A DNA stretch of 64,000 bases from Polaribacter haliotis (GCF_014784055.1 NZ_CP061813.1:3296001-3360000); one strand, 5' to 3'. Positions 44,116-52,594 are shown, counted from the stretch's first letter. Notes: generated by a model from the letters alone, not told the origin. Numbers and translations: made by a program.

Positions 44116-45873
44116 ATGAAATACTTTTTATTATCATTAGTTTTATTATGTTTAACTAATTGCACTCAACAACAAGAAATAGTAGTTTCTACTACTTATG
44201 AAGAACCAATAGATCCATCTCCAGATAGCTTAACAAATTGGTCCACAATTTCTAAAGGTTTACAAGCATCAGTAACTTCTACCTTTAATCGTTTTGTAAA
44301 AAGTAAAATTCCAAAAAATATAAAAAAAACATCTTGGAGAGGAGAAGCATGGAAAGGCGAGCGAATTTCTGTACAATTAGTACTTTGGAGCAAAGATTCC
44401 ATTACCAATGTTAAAGCAAATGTTTCAGACTTTATTTCCGATAAAGACGATAAGCTACCATCGAGTATTGCAAAATTGCGTTTTGTAAAATATGTTATTA
44501 CAGATGAGTTTGCTGGTGGTTGTGGATATAGGAAGCCAGAAAATTTTGCGGCTTCATTAGCTGCAGACGCTTTGGATACTGTGAGTTCTTATGCTATTAA
44601 AGCAAAAGAAACAAGACCACTTTGGGTAACAATTGATGTTCCAGCTGATGCAAATCCAGGAACTTATAATAGTATCATTTCTTTAAATATTGAAGGACAG
44701 GAATCTCAAGACTTTAATTTAACTTTAAACATAATGTCTAAAACATTACCACCACCAACCGAGTGGAAGTTTCATTTAGATTTATGGCAGAACCCTTTTG
44801 CTGTTGCGCGTATACATAAGGTAGAACTTTGGTCGGAAGCCCATTGGAAATTATTAAAACCTTTAATGAAGAAGCTGGCAAATGCTGGTCAAAAAGTAAT
44901 TACGGTATCTTTAAATAAAAGACCTTGGGGAGCACAAACATTCGATCAATTTGAATCGATGATTGAATGGAAAAAGAAATCTAATGGAACTTGGCAATAC
45001 GATTATACTGTTTTTGATAATTGGGTGCAATTTATGATGGATTTAGGAGTTGAAAATCAAATAAGCTGTTTTTCTATGGTACCATGGGGTAATGAGTTTT
45101 ATTATTTTGATGAAACTAAAAATGAAGAAGTGAAAATTGTAGCACCACCAGGAACCAAAAATTACGAAACTTTATGGGTTCCATTTTTAAAGGATTTTAT
45201 AAAGCATTTAGAAATAAAAGGATGGAAATCTAAAACGCGAATAGCTATGGATGAACGTGGTCCTGAAGAAATGAAGGCAATGTTTAAGTTATTAGACAAG
45301 TACGCACCAGAATTAGGCGCATCATTTGCAGATAACCATAAAAGTTATAAATTATATCCAACGCAGTTAAAAGATTTATCGGTTGCATTTGGTGCTACTG
45401 TAGACGAAGAAGATTTAGCACTTAGAAAACAAAAAGGTTATATAAGTACACATTATGTTTGCTGTTCAGATGGTTTTCCAAATGTATTTACATTTTCTCC
45501 TCCAGCAGAAGGTGTATTTATAGGTTGGTATACAATAGCAGCAAATTTCGATGGATTCCTACGTTGGGCCTATAACAGTTGGGTAGAAAATCCTTTACAA
45601 GACTCACGTTTTAGAGCTTGGCCAGCTGGAGATACATATTTAGTATATCCAAACAATCGAAGTTCTATACGTTTTGAAACATTAAGAGAAGGCATTCAGG
45701 ATGCAGAAAAAATAAGAATTCTTAGAAACGAATTTGCAACAAAAAAAATGGTTGTAAAACTAAATGCATTAAATAACATAGTTAGCCAATTCAATATAAC
45801 AGAAAAACCGAATAATTTGGAAGGTTTAATTATTGCTGCTAAGCAAAAACTAAATAATTTGGCGAAAAAGTAA
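44116..45873 (+). CDS. GH123-like (DUF4091) lipoprotein, putative beta-N-acetylgalactosaminidase
   Basis: A 585-residue lipoprotein (lipobox LTNC, about 16). An N-terminal beta-sandwich (about 60-200, with RPLWVTIDVPADANPGTY) precedes a TIM barrel starting FHLDLWQNPFAVAR. The pair D379-E380 in AMDERGP matches the Asp-Glu used for substrate-assisted catalysis by GH123. The C-terminal DUF4091 region follows (GFLRWAYNSWVENPLQDSRF, RFETLREGIQDAEKIRIL). GH123 enzymes remove beta-GalNAc from glycosphingolipids and related chains, so here it would add GalNAc removal to the locus. Cysteines in HYVCCSDGFPNVF are unusual. Activity cannot be confirmed from sequence; DUF4091 proteins are diverse. Confidence 0.75.
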   Translation: MKYFLLSLVLLCLTNCTQQQEIVVSTTYEEPIDPSPDSLTNWSTISKGLQASVTSTFNRFVKSKIPKNIKKTSWRGEAWKGERISVQLVLWSKDSITNVKANVSDFISDKDDKLPSSIAKLRFVKYVITDEFAGGCGYRKPENFAASLAADALDTVSSYAIKAKETRPLWVTIDVPADANPGTYNSIISLNIEGQESQDFNLTLNIMSKTLPPPTEWKFHLDLWQNPFAVARIHKVELWSEAHWKLLKPLMKKLANAGQKVITVSLNKRPWGAQTFDQFESMIEWKKKSNGTWQYDYTVFDNWVQFMMDLGVENQISCFSMVPWGNEFYYFDETKNEEVKIVAPPGTKNYETLWVPFLKDFIKHLEIKGWKSKTRIAMDERGPEEMKAMFKLLDKYAPELGASFADNHKSYKLYPTQLKDLSVAFGATVDEEDLALRKQKGYISTHYVCCSDGFPNVFTFSPPAEGVFIGWYTIAANFDGFLRWAYNSWVENPLQDSRFRAWPAGDTYLVYPNNRSSIRFETLREGIQDAEKIRILRNEFATKKMVVKLNALNNIVSQFNITEKPNNLEGLIIAAKQKLNNLAKK

Positions 45874-45959
45874 CATCTGTTTTTTTAAATTTGAAAGATT
45901 CCAGTATAATTAATATATAGATTTTACAGATGAGATTAAAAAAAAATAAGTATTAAATT

Positions 45960-46901
45960 ATGAAACATATATTATATTTTGTAGCATTATTGTTCTGTTT
46001 TTCTTCCTGTAATCAGCAAGTAAAAAAAGTATCGAATAAAGAAGAGTTATTTACGTTTAAAGTAATGGCTTGGAATATTCTACATGGGGGAAACGATATT
46101 GAAAATGGTGCAAAAAATGTTGTAAATATTATCAAAGAAATAGACCCAGATATTATTTTAATGGTAGAAACCTATGGCTCTGGTAAAATGATCGCAGCTT
46201 CCTTAGGCTATAACTTTCATTTAATTGCTCCTAATGGGACTGCTTTAGATAATAAAGGAACCAATTTATCTATTTTTTCAAAATTCCCTTTTGGAGAACG
46301 TATTGATACTGAAAATGATTTTTATTTAGGAGGAAGAGAAATAATAGTTAATGGTCAAAAAATAAATGTATTTTCCAATTGGTTTCATTATTTACCATGG
46401 GCAGATGAACCTGAAGAACTAGGAATGTCTGTAGAGGAACTTTTAGAGTGGGAAAAATCGGAAGCTAAATACAAAATGATTCAAAAAGTATTGCCCAATA
46501 TTAAAAAGTATGCTTCACAAGCCGATTCTATTCCTATGATTTTTGGAGGAGATTTAAATACACCATCTCATTTAGATTGGGGAGCAGAAACTAAAGCCAT
46601 TCATAACGGATTAATTGTGCCTTGGTACGCTACCAAAATATTAGAAGATATTGGGTTAATTGATACTTACAGAAAATTAAATCCTAACCCTGTTACCCAT
46701 CCTGGAATTACTTGGCATACCAAAGGGATAAACGACAACCATCGTATAGATTACATTTTTTATAAAAATCATAAGTTAAAAGCTATTAAATCAGAATCAT
46801 TTAAGGTATTCTTTAATGAGCCTTTTAAAATTAATAATAAAGAAATTCTTTATCCATCAGATCATGGTATTGTTGTCACTACATTTCAACTTGCCAACTA
46901 A
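45960..46901 (+). CDS. Endonuclease/exonuclease/phosphatase-family lipoprotein
   Basis: A 313-residue lipoprotein (lipobox FSSC, about 17) with the full EEP set: MAWNILHGG (Asn), LMVETYG (metal Glu), GGDLNTPSHL (Asp/Asn), HRIDYIFYKN and the terminal SDHGIV. EEP enzymes cleave phosphodiesters or phosphomonoesters in nucleic acids, inositides or sphingomyelin. An exported lipid-anchored copy at the end of a glycan locus could hydrolyse phosphorylated glycans or host lipids, or scavenge phosphate; which one cannot be told. It is 86 bases after the GH123-like gene and convergent with tmRNA. Confidence 0.8.
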   Translation: MKHILYFVALLFCFSSCNQQVKKVSNKEELFTFKVMAWNILHGGNDIENGAKNVVNIIKEIDPDIILMVETYGSGKMIAASLGYNFHLIAPNGTALDNKGTNLSIFSKFPFGERIDTENDFYLGGREIIVNGQKINVFSNWFHYLPWADEPEELGMSVEELLEWEKSEAKYKMIQKVLPNIKKYASQADSIPMIFGGDLNTPSHLDWGAETKAIHNGLIVPWYATKILEDIGLIDTYRKLNPNPVTHPGITWHTKGINDNHRIDYIFYKNHKLKAIKSESFKVFFNEPFKINNKEILYPSDHGIVVTTFQLAN

Positions 46902-46976
46902 TAAATAAGACTTAAAAATAATTTTCTAAAATTTATTATTTAAACGGAACCAACTGATATGTATAAAAAACATAAA

Positions 46977-47005
46977 AACTCTGTAAATCAGTAATTTACA
47001 GAGTT
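46977..47005 (-). terminator. Intrinsic terminator of tmRNA
   Basis: Perfect 12-base stem AACTCTGTAAAT (46977-46988) and ATTTACAGAGTT (46994-47005) with a 5-base loop. On the minus strand it follows tmRNA by six bases and is trailed by a short T run. The plus-strand flank is A-rich, so it mainly serves tmRNA. Confidence 0.85.
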
Positions 47006-47010
47006 AAAAG

Positions 47011-47402
47011 TGGAGACGCCGAGAATCGAACTCGGGTCCAAACAAGCAGCCAAAAAGCTTTCTACATATTTAGTTCTTATTTAATTTTCGATCTAAAGCT
47101 GATTAAGAACAATCCACTTTAAACTTATCTTCTTTAGTTTCAAAAACCCGCCAAAGCTACAGGTTTTCTATGTTTATTTTTACGATGCCCAAAAGTGAAA
47201 CGCCATAAACCAAGGCTTTTCGTGGACATAAAGCTTGCACACCTTGTGTGCCGAGGCTAATCTTACTATTAATTCAGATTATGCAGCTAAAGCGTAGTTA
47301 TCTTCGCCGTTTAAAAAGTTGAAATTAGGTTTAACGAGTGTTATTTCATAACTCGATATGCTTACAAATTCACTGTCCTTGCTGTCAAAACCAGTCGTCC
47401 CC
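47011..47402 (-). ncRNA. ssrA: Transfer-messenger RNA (tmRNA)
   Basis: About 392 bases. The 5' end (47402) begins GGGGACG, which pairs with CGTCTCC at the 3' end (47012-47018, one G-T pair) to form the acceptor stem; discriminator A at 47011, CCA not encoded. The T-arm GGGTCCGAGTTCGATTCT-type sequence (as ACCCGAGTTCGATTCTCGGC) adjoins it. The tag frame reads G-E-D-N-Y-A-L-A-A-stop, with the usual Bacteroidetes ALAA end; G is the likely resume codon. tmRNA rescues stalled ribosomes and tags the product for proteolysis. A TAAGTTTT -7-like box lies about 30 bases upstream. Confidence 0.95.
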
Positions 47403-47529
47403 TTAATGAAATAGCAAAACTTAATTTGCGTAATCGAATCAATGCTAAATTTATTTCAGCATCACATCAAACTTCATTTTATTTTTTCAAAGAACACTAT
47501 TATTTAATCAAAAACAATACCAATAATTT

Positions 47530-47643
47530 GGGCGTTCCTTTGTTTTAAAAGCATTTAAAACTAAAGGCAGGCTTTCGCTACTCGTTTTTTGTTCCATTAC
47601 CATTTCACAAAAGAACTCAAACAGGTCGCTCTATCCTTAACGC
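47530..47643 (-). ncRNA. Candidate structured RNA, copy A (possibly Flavo-1 type)
   Basis: On the minus strand this element opens with GCGTTAAGGATAGAG and closes with AACGCCC, so that GCGTT and AACGC form an outer stem. Inside are a GTTC/GAAC hairpin, the tract GAGTAGCGAAAGCCTG, and a strong CCTTTAGTTTTAAA / TTTTAAAACAAAGG hairpin. Copy B at 52500 has the same outer stem, the same GGAT-GA and GAAAGCC-G blocks and a different hairpin, as expected for a conserved RNA. A good promoter lies just upstream (47650). I recall similar elements as common in Flavobacteriia, perhaps the Rfam Flavo-1 motif; unverified. Confidence 0.5.
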
Positions 47644-47649
47644 GGTCTG

Positions 47650-47680
47650 CAAAAGTACAAAAAGTTATAAGTTTAACAAC
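47650..47680 (-). promoter_or_regulatory. Bacteroidetes promoter upstream of structured RNA A and tmRNA
   Basis: On the minus strand GTTG, 19 bases, then TACTTTTG (47650-47657), matching the TTG-N19-TAnnTTTG consensus in both boxes and spacing. Transcription would start a few bases before the structured element at 47643 and head for tmRNA. The region 47403-47755 otherwise holds no gene. Confidence 0.7.
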
Positions 47681-47755
47681 GTTAGTTTTAAAGAATAATT
47701 AAGACAAAAAAACAGAATTAATTATTAACTTTAGACTTCAAAAAAAATAAAAAGT

Positions 47756-47971
47756 ATGATTAAAAAAGGAACAAAAGTAACTTGGAAATGGGGTAGTGGA
47801 ACAGCAGAAGGCAAAGTAGAAGAAACCTATATAAAAGAAACCACCAAAACAATTAAAGAAACAGAAGTTACCAGAAATGGAGAAGAAGGAAATAAAGCAT
47901 TATACATCAAGCAAAAAGATGGCGATTATGTTTTAAAACTTGAGAGTGAAGTAAGTAGAGCAGATTCATAA
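47756..47971 (+). CDS. DUF2945 small protein (Tudor-like fold)
   Basis: A 71-residue cytoplasmic protein. MIKKGTKVTWKWGSGTAEGKVEETY at the N-terminus and the C-terminal ALYIKQKDGDYVLKLESEV are the DUF2945 pattern, predicted as an SH3/Tudor-like barrel. Only a few such proteins have been studied and no reaction is known; a stress or nucleic-acid-binding role is sometimes proposed. Nothing in the context clarifies its job. A 58-base gap separates it from the following dehydrogenase gene. Confidence 0.75.
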   Translation: MIKKGTKVTWKWGSGTAEGKVEETYIKETTKTIKETEVTRNGEEGNKALYIKQKDGDYVLKLESEVSRADS

Positions 47972-48029
47972 AATATAGTTGCAAGAGCCTTAAAAAACGA
48001 ATATCTTCGAACCAATTAAAAAAATATAT

Positions 48030-49235
48030 ATGAAGTTTGGTATTATTAAAGAACGCAAAAACCCACCAGATAGAAGAGTTGTATTTTCTCCACAGAAATT
48101 AAAAGAATTTCAAGAACAATTTCCAAAAGCAATTTTGAAAGTTGAAAGTTCAGATATTCGAGTTTTTTCAGATGATTCTTACAAAAGCGAAGGAATACAA
48201 GTATCTGAAAAAATGGATGATTGCGATGTTTTATTTGGTGTAAAAGAAGTGCCTGTAGATAATTTAATTCCGAATAAAAAATACTTTTTCTTTAGTCACA
48301 CTATTAAAAAGCAACCTTATAATAGAGATTTGCTAAACGCAATTTTAGACAAGAAAATCGAATTATTCGACCACGAAACTATCGTAAAAGAAAATGGCGC
48401 ACGTTTAATTGGTTTTGGACGTTATGCAGGAATTGTTGGTGCTTATAATGGTTTTAGAGCCATTGGTTTAAAAAGTGGCGCTTTTCAATTACCAAAAGCA
48501 GAAATTTTAGACAGTCAGCAAGAATTAATAGAACAACTTCAAAAAATAGAACTTTCTAACATTAAAATTCTTTTAACAGGAAATGGAAAAGTAGCTTATG
48601 GAGCCAAAGAAATGTTAGATGCTATGAATATTTTAGAAGTTACAACCGAAGAATATTTAAACAATACTTACCAAGAGCCAGTATATTGTTTAGCAGATGT
48701 TCTAGATTATAACAAACGCAAAGATGGTAAAGTTATAGATAATTCCGATTTTTATAACCATCCAGAAAAATATGAATCTAACTTTATGCGCTTTGCAAAA
48801 GTGACAGACTTTTTTATTGCTGGACATTTTTATGGAGATGGAGCACCTTATTTATTTACAAGAGAAGATGCAAAATCTGCAGATTTTAATATAAAGTTTG
48901 TTGCAGATATTTCTTGTGATATTGATGGGCCAGTAGCTTCAACCATTAGACCATCTACAATTGCAGAACCAATTTATGGTTACAATCCAAGAACAGAAAC
49001 CGAAGTAAATTTTAAAGATGATAATGCTATTGTAGTTATGGCAGTAGATAATTTACCTTGTGAATTACCCAAAGATGCAAGTGAAGGTTTTGGAGAAATG
49101 TTTTTAGAAAATGTAATTCCGGCTTTTTTCAATAATGATAAAGATGGCGTTTTAGAACGTGCAAAAATGACAGAAAACGGAAAACTGACAGAACGTTTTT
49201 CTTACTTACAAGATTATGTAGATGGAAGAGAATAA
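48030..49235 (+). CDS. Alanine dehydrogenase/saccharopine dehydrogenase-like NAD(P) oxidoreductase
   Basis: A 401-residue cytoplasmic enzyme. MKFGIIKERKNPPDRRVVFSP is the start of the AlaDH/PNT N-terminal family, FFFSHTIKKQPYNRDLL and GFGRYAGIVGAYNGFRA fit saccharopine (lysine-forming) dehydrogenases, and ILLTGNGKVAYGAKEML is the nucleotide-binding Gly loop. The family oxidises or reduces amino-acid-derived imines with NAD(P). In flavobacteria it is usually annotated only as an NAD(P)-dependent oxidoreductase, and substrate cannot be fixed here. It overlaps the DUF3820 gene by 14 bases. Confidence 0.8.
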   Translation: MKFGIIKERKNPPDRRVVFSPQKLKEFQEQFPKAILKVESSDIRVFSDDSYKSEGIQVSEKMDDCDVLFGVKEVPVDNLIPNKKYFFFSHTIKKQPYNRDLLNAILDKKIELFDHETIVKENGARLIGFGRYAGIVGAYNGFRAIGLKSGAFQLPKAEILDSQQELIEQLQKIELSNIKILLTGNGKVAYGAKEMLDAMNILEVTTEEYLNNTYQEPVYCLADVLDYNKRKDGKVIDNSDFYNHPEKYESNFMRFAKVTDFFIAGHFYGDGAPYLFTREDAKSADFNIKFVADISCDIDGPVASTIRPSTIAEPIYGYNPRTETEVNFKDDNAIVVMAVDNLPCELPKDASEGFGEMFLENVIPAFFNNDKDGVLERAKMTENGKLTERFSYLQDYVDGRE

Positions 49236-49446
49236 TCTTCAAAATAGACAATTTCTGATTGATTTATCAAAAATGAAAATGCCTTTTGGAAAATACAAAG
49301 GCAGGTTTTTAATTGATTTACCAGAACATTATATTGTTTGGTATAGAACTAAAGGTTTTCCTAAAGGAAAATTGGGTTTACAAATGCAATTGGTTTATGA
49401 GTTGCAATTGAATGGTTTGGAAGATATTATTCGAAAAATTAAATAG
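49222..49446 (+). CDS. DUF3820 family protein
   Basis: A 74-residue protein that overlaps the dehydrogenase by 14 bases. KMPFGKYKGRFLIDLPEHYIVWY is the DUF3820 signature (a short, often predicted nucleic-acid-associated or exonuclease-accessory domain). No catalytic residues are apparent and the function is unknown. The overlap implies translational coupling to the dehydrogenase. Confidence 0.75.
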   Translation: MEENNLQNRQFLIDLSKMKMPFGKYKGRFLIDLPEHYIVWYRTKGFPKGKLGLQMQLVYELQLNGLEDIIRKIK

Positions 49447-49523
49447 TTTTATTTTTGAAACAAATAAAGAGTATTTTTACTACAAGCAATCTACTATAAG
49501 ATTATTATAAACTATATTTTAAA

Positions 49524-50390
49524 ATGAATATTGACCAATTATTCGACAATCCTATTTTTGTAAACATAGCATCAGTATTTCTACTTTTTGTTGTTGTTTA
49601 CATCGTTATAAAAATGGCTCAAAAAGGAGCTACAAAATTAGCAACAGACAATGCTTCTAAATATAAAATGAGAAAGTTTGTCAACTTTTTAGGCTACATC
49701 ATTTTTGTTATTGGAATTATGCTAATTTTTAATGCAAAACTCTCCGGATTTGGAACAGCTTTAGGAGTTGCAGGAGCAGGAATTGCGTTTGCTTTGCAAG
49801 AAATAATTGTGAGTATTGCTGGTTACATAGCCATTTTTACAAGTAATTTTTATAAAGTTGGAGATCGTGTAAAACTAGGTGGAATTAAAGGAGACGTTAT
49901 TGATATTGGTATTTTAAGAACCACGTTAATGGAAATTGGCGATTGGGTAAATGGCGATTTATACAATGGTAAAATGGTGCGAGTTGCCAACAGTTTTATA
50001 TTTAAAGAACCTGTTTATAATTATTCTGGAGATTTTCCTTTTTTGTGGGATGAGATTACAATTCCAATTAAAACTGATGGCGATTATCAATATGCAAAAG
50101 AGAAATTCTACGATATTTTAAAAGAAGAAGTTGGTGATTTTTCTGAAACTTCTCAAGTTGCATGGAATAAAATGATTGGTACTTACAGCTTAGAAAACGC
50201 CAGAGTAAAACCAATGATAACGATGGTTTTTGATGAAAATTGGATAACGTTTACGTTAAGATATGTGGTAGATTATAAATCTAGAAGAGGAACAAAATCT
50301 ATTTTATTTGATAAAATTCTAACTTCAATCAAAGGGTCTAATGGAAAAGTAGAGGTTGCATCTGCGGCTTACGAAGTTTTTAATAAATAA
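49524..50390 (+). CDS. Small-conductance mechanosensitive channel (MscS family)
   Basis: A 288-residue inner-membrane channel. Three hydrophobic segments precede the pore helix with the Gly/Ala packing motif GTALGVAGAGIAFALQEIIV, then the beta domain (YKVGDRVKLGGIKGDVIDIGILRTTLMEIGDW) and a cytoplasmic alpha/beta domain. MscS homologues form heptamers that open on membrane tension and release solutes after osmotic downshock, fitting a marine cell. The insert GDWVNGDLYNGKMVRVANSFI is slightly longer than in E. coli MscS. It stands alone between an overlapping pair and a convergent membrane protein gene. Confidence 0.9.
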   Translation: MNIDQLFDNPIFVNIASVFLLFVVVYIVIKMAQKGATKLATDNASKYKMRKFVNFLGYIIFVIGIMLIFNAKLSGFGTALGVAGAGIAFALQEIIVSIAGYIAIFTSNFYKVGDRVKLGGIKGDVIDIGILRTTLMEIGDWVNGDLYNGKMVRVANSFIFKEPVYNYSGDFPFLWDEITIPIKTDGDYQYAKEKFYDILKEEVGDFSETSQVAWNKMIGTYSLENARVKPMITMVFDENWITFTLRYVVDYKSRRGTKSILFDKILTSIKGSNGKVEVASAAYEVFNK

Positions 50391-50407
50391 AAGAAAATTT
50401 AATAAAA

Positions 50408-50965
50408 TCAATTGCGAACTACAACTCCGTAAGTAATATGTGCAATTCCAAGAATGGTAAGTGAAGAATACCAATAACTCGGAATTAAAAAACACAATCC
50501 ACCTAAAACAAGGCATAGTGCAGGTAAAATAAGATAATTCTTGTTTTCTTTATTTCTGAATAAGAAAAGTAAAACTCCATATAAAAGTAAAAAAACAGGT
50601 GTAATAAAATCGATATACCCTTGTTCTTTTAGTAGATATAAAACTAAAAAAATAATACAAATAGATATAAAATATTTCCAGAAAGCAGTTTTTGTTTTAT
50701 GATTCCACAATGCATATTGGAATCTTTTTGCCAATCTCTTCCCTCTAAAAAAGAATGCTAATGAAGAAAATAAGAATACAATAAATGCGATTCCTATAAT
50801 TAAAAATTCGACTAATTGTGGCGATAACATCCCAAGAGCATTGCCTTCAATAAGAAAACCATCTAAAATATATTCAATTACATAAGCAGCTCCTAAAAGG
50901 TAAAAACCAATTAAAATACTTGTGATTCCTTTAAGAGAAAAGTTTACAGAGAAATTATCGTGCAT
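50408..50965 (-). CDS. Multi-spanning membrane protein of unknown function
   Basis: From the ATG at 50963-50965 (MHDNFSVNF), 185 residues with about six hydrophobic segments and no recognised motif. An in-frame start at 51010 would add 15 polar residues (MYIYESYKNSEYNSL) and is possible. Single-gene unit convergent with mscS. Small all-helical proteins like this are common in flavobacteria; function unknown. Confidence 0.65.
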   Translation of the reverse strand: MHDNFSVNFSLKGITSILIGFYLLGAAYVIEYILDGFLIEGNALGMLSPQLVEFLIIGIAFIVFLFSSLAFFFRGKRLAKRFQYALWNHKTKTAFWKYFISICIIFLVLYLLKEQGYIDFITPVFLLLYGVLLFLFRNKENKNYLILPALCLVLGGLCFLIPSYWYSSLTILGIAHITYGVVVRN

Positions 50966-51033
50966 AAGAGAATTATATTCAGAATTTTTATAACTTTCGT
51001 AAATATACAAAATGAATATTTACTTCCACGAAT

Positions 51034-51405
51034 ATGAAACCAGCAGAAGAATACATTTTAAAACAACCAGAACCTTTTAAATCGATTTTATTGCATTTGC
51101 AAATTTTAATTGAAACCAGTTTTCCAGAAGTCGATTTACAGTTTAAATGGAAAATGCCTTTTTATTATTTAGATGAAAAACCTTTTTGTTATTTGAATGT
51201 ATCCAAAAAGAAAGGGTATGTAGATGTTGGTTTTTGGGCTTCTGCACATTTAACAAAATACAACGAACTTTTAATTACAGAAAATAGAAAAGTAATAAAA
51301 TCTTTAAGATATTTTAGTGTGGAAGATGTAAATGAAGAAGTCTTGTTGTCTGTTTTAGAAGAAGCACATTTACTAAAAGATAAAGGGTTTTACAAAAGAA
51401 ACTAA
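51034..51405 (+). CDS. DUF1801 (YdhG-like) protein
   Basis: A 123-residue cytoplasmic protein. MKPAEEYILKQPEPFKSILLHL and FKWKMPFYYLDEKPFCYLNVSKKKGYVDVGFW match the DUF1801/YdhG-like alpha-beta fold, related to iron-chaperone-like proteins. The biochemical role is not known. Its stop abuts exactly the stop of the convergent transglutaminase-like gene at 51406. Confidence 0.8.
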   Translation: MKPAEEYILKQPEPFKSILLHLQILIETSFPEVDLQFKWKMPFYYLDEKPFCYLNVSKKKGYVDVGFWASAHLTKYNELLITENRKVIKSLRYFSVEDVNEEVLLSVLEEAHLLKDKGFYKRN

Positions 51406-52359
51406 TTACCTCGTCTTAAACTGAAGCGCAACTTCATTATTCAAGTACAAATATAATTCAGAATTTTTTTTGGGCTTAGGAATTGATAAAATTGTAATTC
51501 CATTTTCTATTTTTAAAACTGCTTTTTGTGCATATTTATACCCTCTAAAATTATAAATGATAGAAGAGCTTAAAGCTAAGTTCTTAAACTTTAAAACAAT
51601 ATTTTCAACTCTTTCAACTTTAATAATTCCATTTTTTGGAGAAAGTAGCTCAATATCCGAGTTTAAAAAATTGTGTCCATAAATAGGCTGGTTGTAAAAT
51701 TCAGATAAAGACATTCTGCCAAAACGTAGAACCCATAAAGAATCATCAGGGAAATGAGTTTTAAAAATTTTATTTTTTGGAATGTTATAAAAGTAATCGT
51801 TAAATTTTCGGATCCATTTTCCATTATATTCGTAACCTGCAGCCCAAGTTGCGTCTAAAATAATCCATTTTCCATTTAGTTTTACGGCGTTCCAAGCATG
51901 GTTTGTAGCATTTGCTGGTTTCCCTATTTCATTGGGAATGTTTCTTACATATCCTTTTATAACTTCGGATTCTAGACCTAGTAAATCGCAGATTTTTTTA
52001 AAAGACTGTGCATATTCTTCGCAAACACCTTGTTTTGTTTTAAACATAGCAGCAACTAAATTGTCTTTTGCGGCTTGTAATTTTTGCTTTTTTTCTTCCT
52101 CGGAAAAATAGCTAAAACGAATACTTCTTTGTCTTGGATTGTAAAATTCTTTTAAATTATAACGAATATTTTTCGCCAACCAAAAAAAAGCAGCTCTTGC
52201 TTTTTCTTCTTTTTTTGAAAAATCTTTATCGATTTTATTTGCTAAATCTTCCACTTTAGAATAACGTGGATATTTTGTGACTTTAGCATCTACTTCTGCA
52301 AAATCTTGAGAGTTTGTAGCTATTGAAATTAATAAAAAGAAAGTAAGAAGATATTTCAT
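51406..52359 (-). CDS. Exported transglutaminase-like protein
   Basis: A 317-residue protein with a signal peptide (MKYLLTFFLLISIATNSQ). The papain-like triad of the transglutaminase superfamily is present: C113 in KQGVCEEYAQSF, H154 in NATNHAWNAV and D169 in WIILDATWAAG. In bacteria this fold acts as a protease or amidase, or as a transfer enzyme on peptides or cell-wall material; no substrate clue is visible. The C-terminal ~120 residues (from about 200) are beta-rich and may be a binding domain. Convergent, zero-gap neighbour of the DUF1801 gene. Confidence 0.82.
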   Translation of the reverse strand: MKYLLTFFLLISIATNSQDFAEVDAKVTKYPRYSKVEDLANKIDKDFSKKEEKARAAFFWLAKNIRYNLKEFYNPRQRSIRFSYFSEEEKKQKLQAAKDNLVAAMFKTKQGVCEEYAQSFKKICDLLGLESEVIKGYVRNIPNEIGKPANATNHAWNAVKLNGKWIILDATWAAGYEYNGKWIRKFNDYFYNIPKNKIFKTHFPDDSLWVLRFGRMSLSEFYNQPIYGHNFLNSDIELLSPKNGIIKVERVENIVLKFKNLALSSSIIYNFRGYKYAQKAVLKIENGITILSIPKPKKNSELYLYLNNEVALQFKTR

Positions 52360-52419
52360 AATTATAAAACGTAAACAACTTTATAGAAACAATTATTGTG
52401 CCCTTAATTTGTTTGTTTG

Positions 52420-52466
52420 AGGTTTCTTCAAAAAAGAAACCCTTTAGGTCTTGAAAACCTTAAGGG
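52420..52466. repeat. Paired hairpins downstream of kdsA
   Basis: GGTTTCTT (52420-52427) pairs perfectly with AAGAAACC (52433-52440), and CCCTTTAGGT (52440-52449) with ACCTTAAGGG (52457-52466) with one mismatch. No strong T run on either side, so termination is uncertain; such short palindromes recur between genes in flavobacteria. Confidence 0.5.
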
Positions 52467-52499
52467 TCTAAATATTGTTTTTATTGGGATTGAGTAAGT

Positions 52500-52574
52500 G
52501 CGTTAGGGATTGAAATGGCATCCTTTTTGCTTTTTTTAGCAAAAAGATATAATGGAAAGCCCGTTAAAACGCCC
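52500..52574 (+). ncRNA. Candidate structured RNA, copy B (possibly Flavo-1 type)
   Basis: Plus-strand element opening GCGTTAGGGATTGAAATGG and closing AAAACGCCC, so GCGTT pairs with AACGC. Inside is a hairpin CTTTTTGC / GCAAAAAG, then GATATAATGGAAAGCCCG. It aligns block by block with copy A at 47530-47643 while the internal hairpin differs in sequence, evidence for conserved structure. It lies antisense to and just past the kdsA stop; I found no clear promoter for it. Confidence 0.5.
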
Positions 52575-52594
52575 AAAAATTTTTTAAAATTAAT

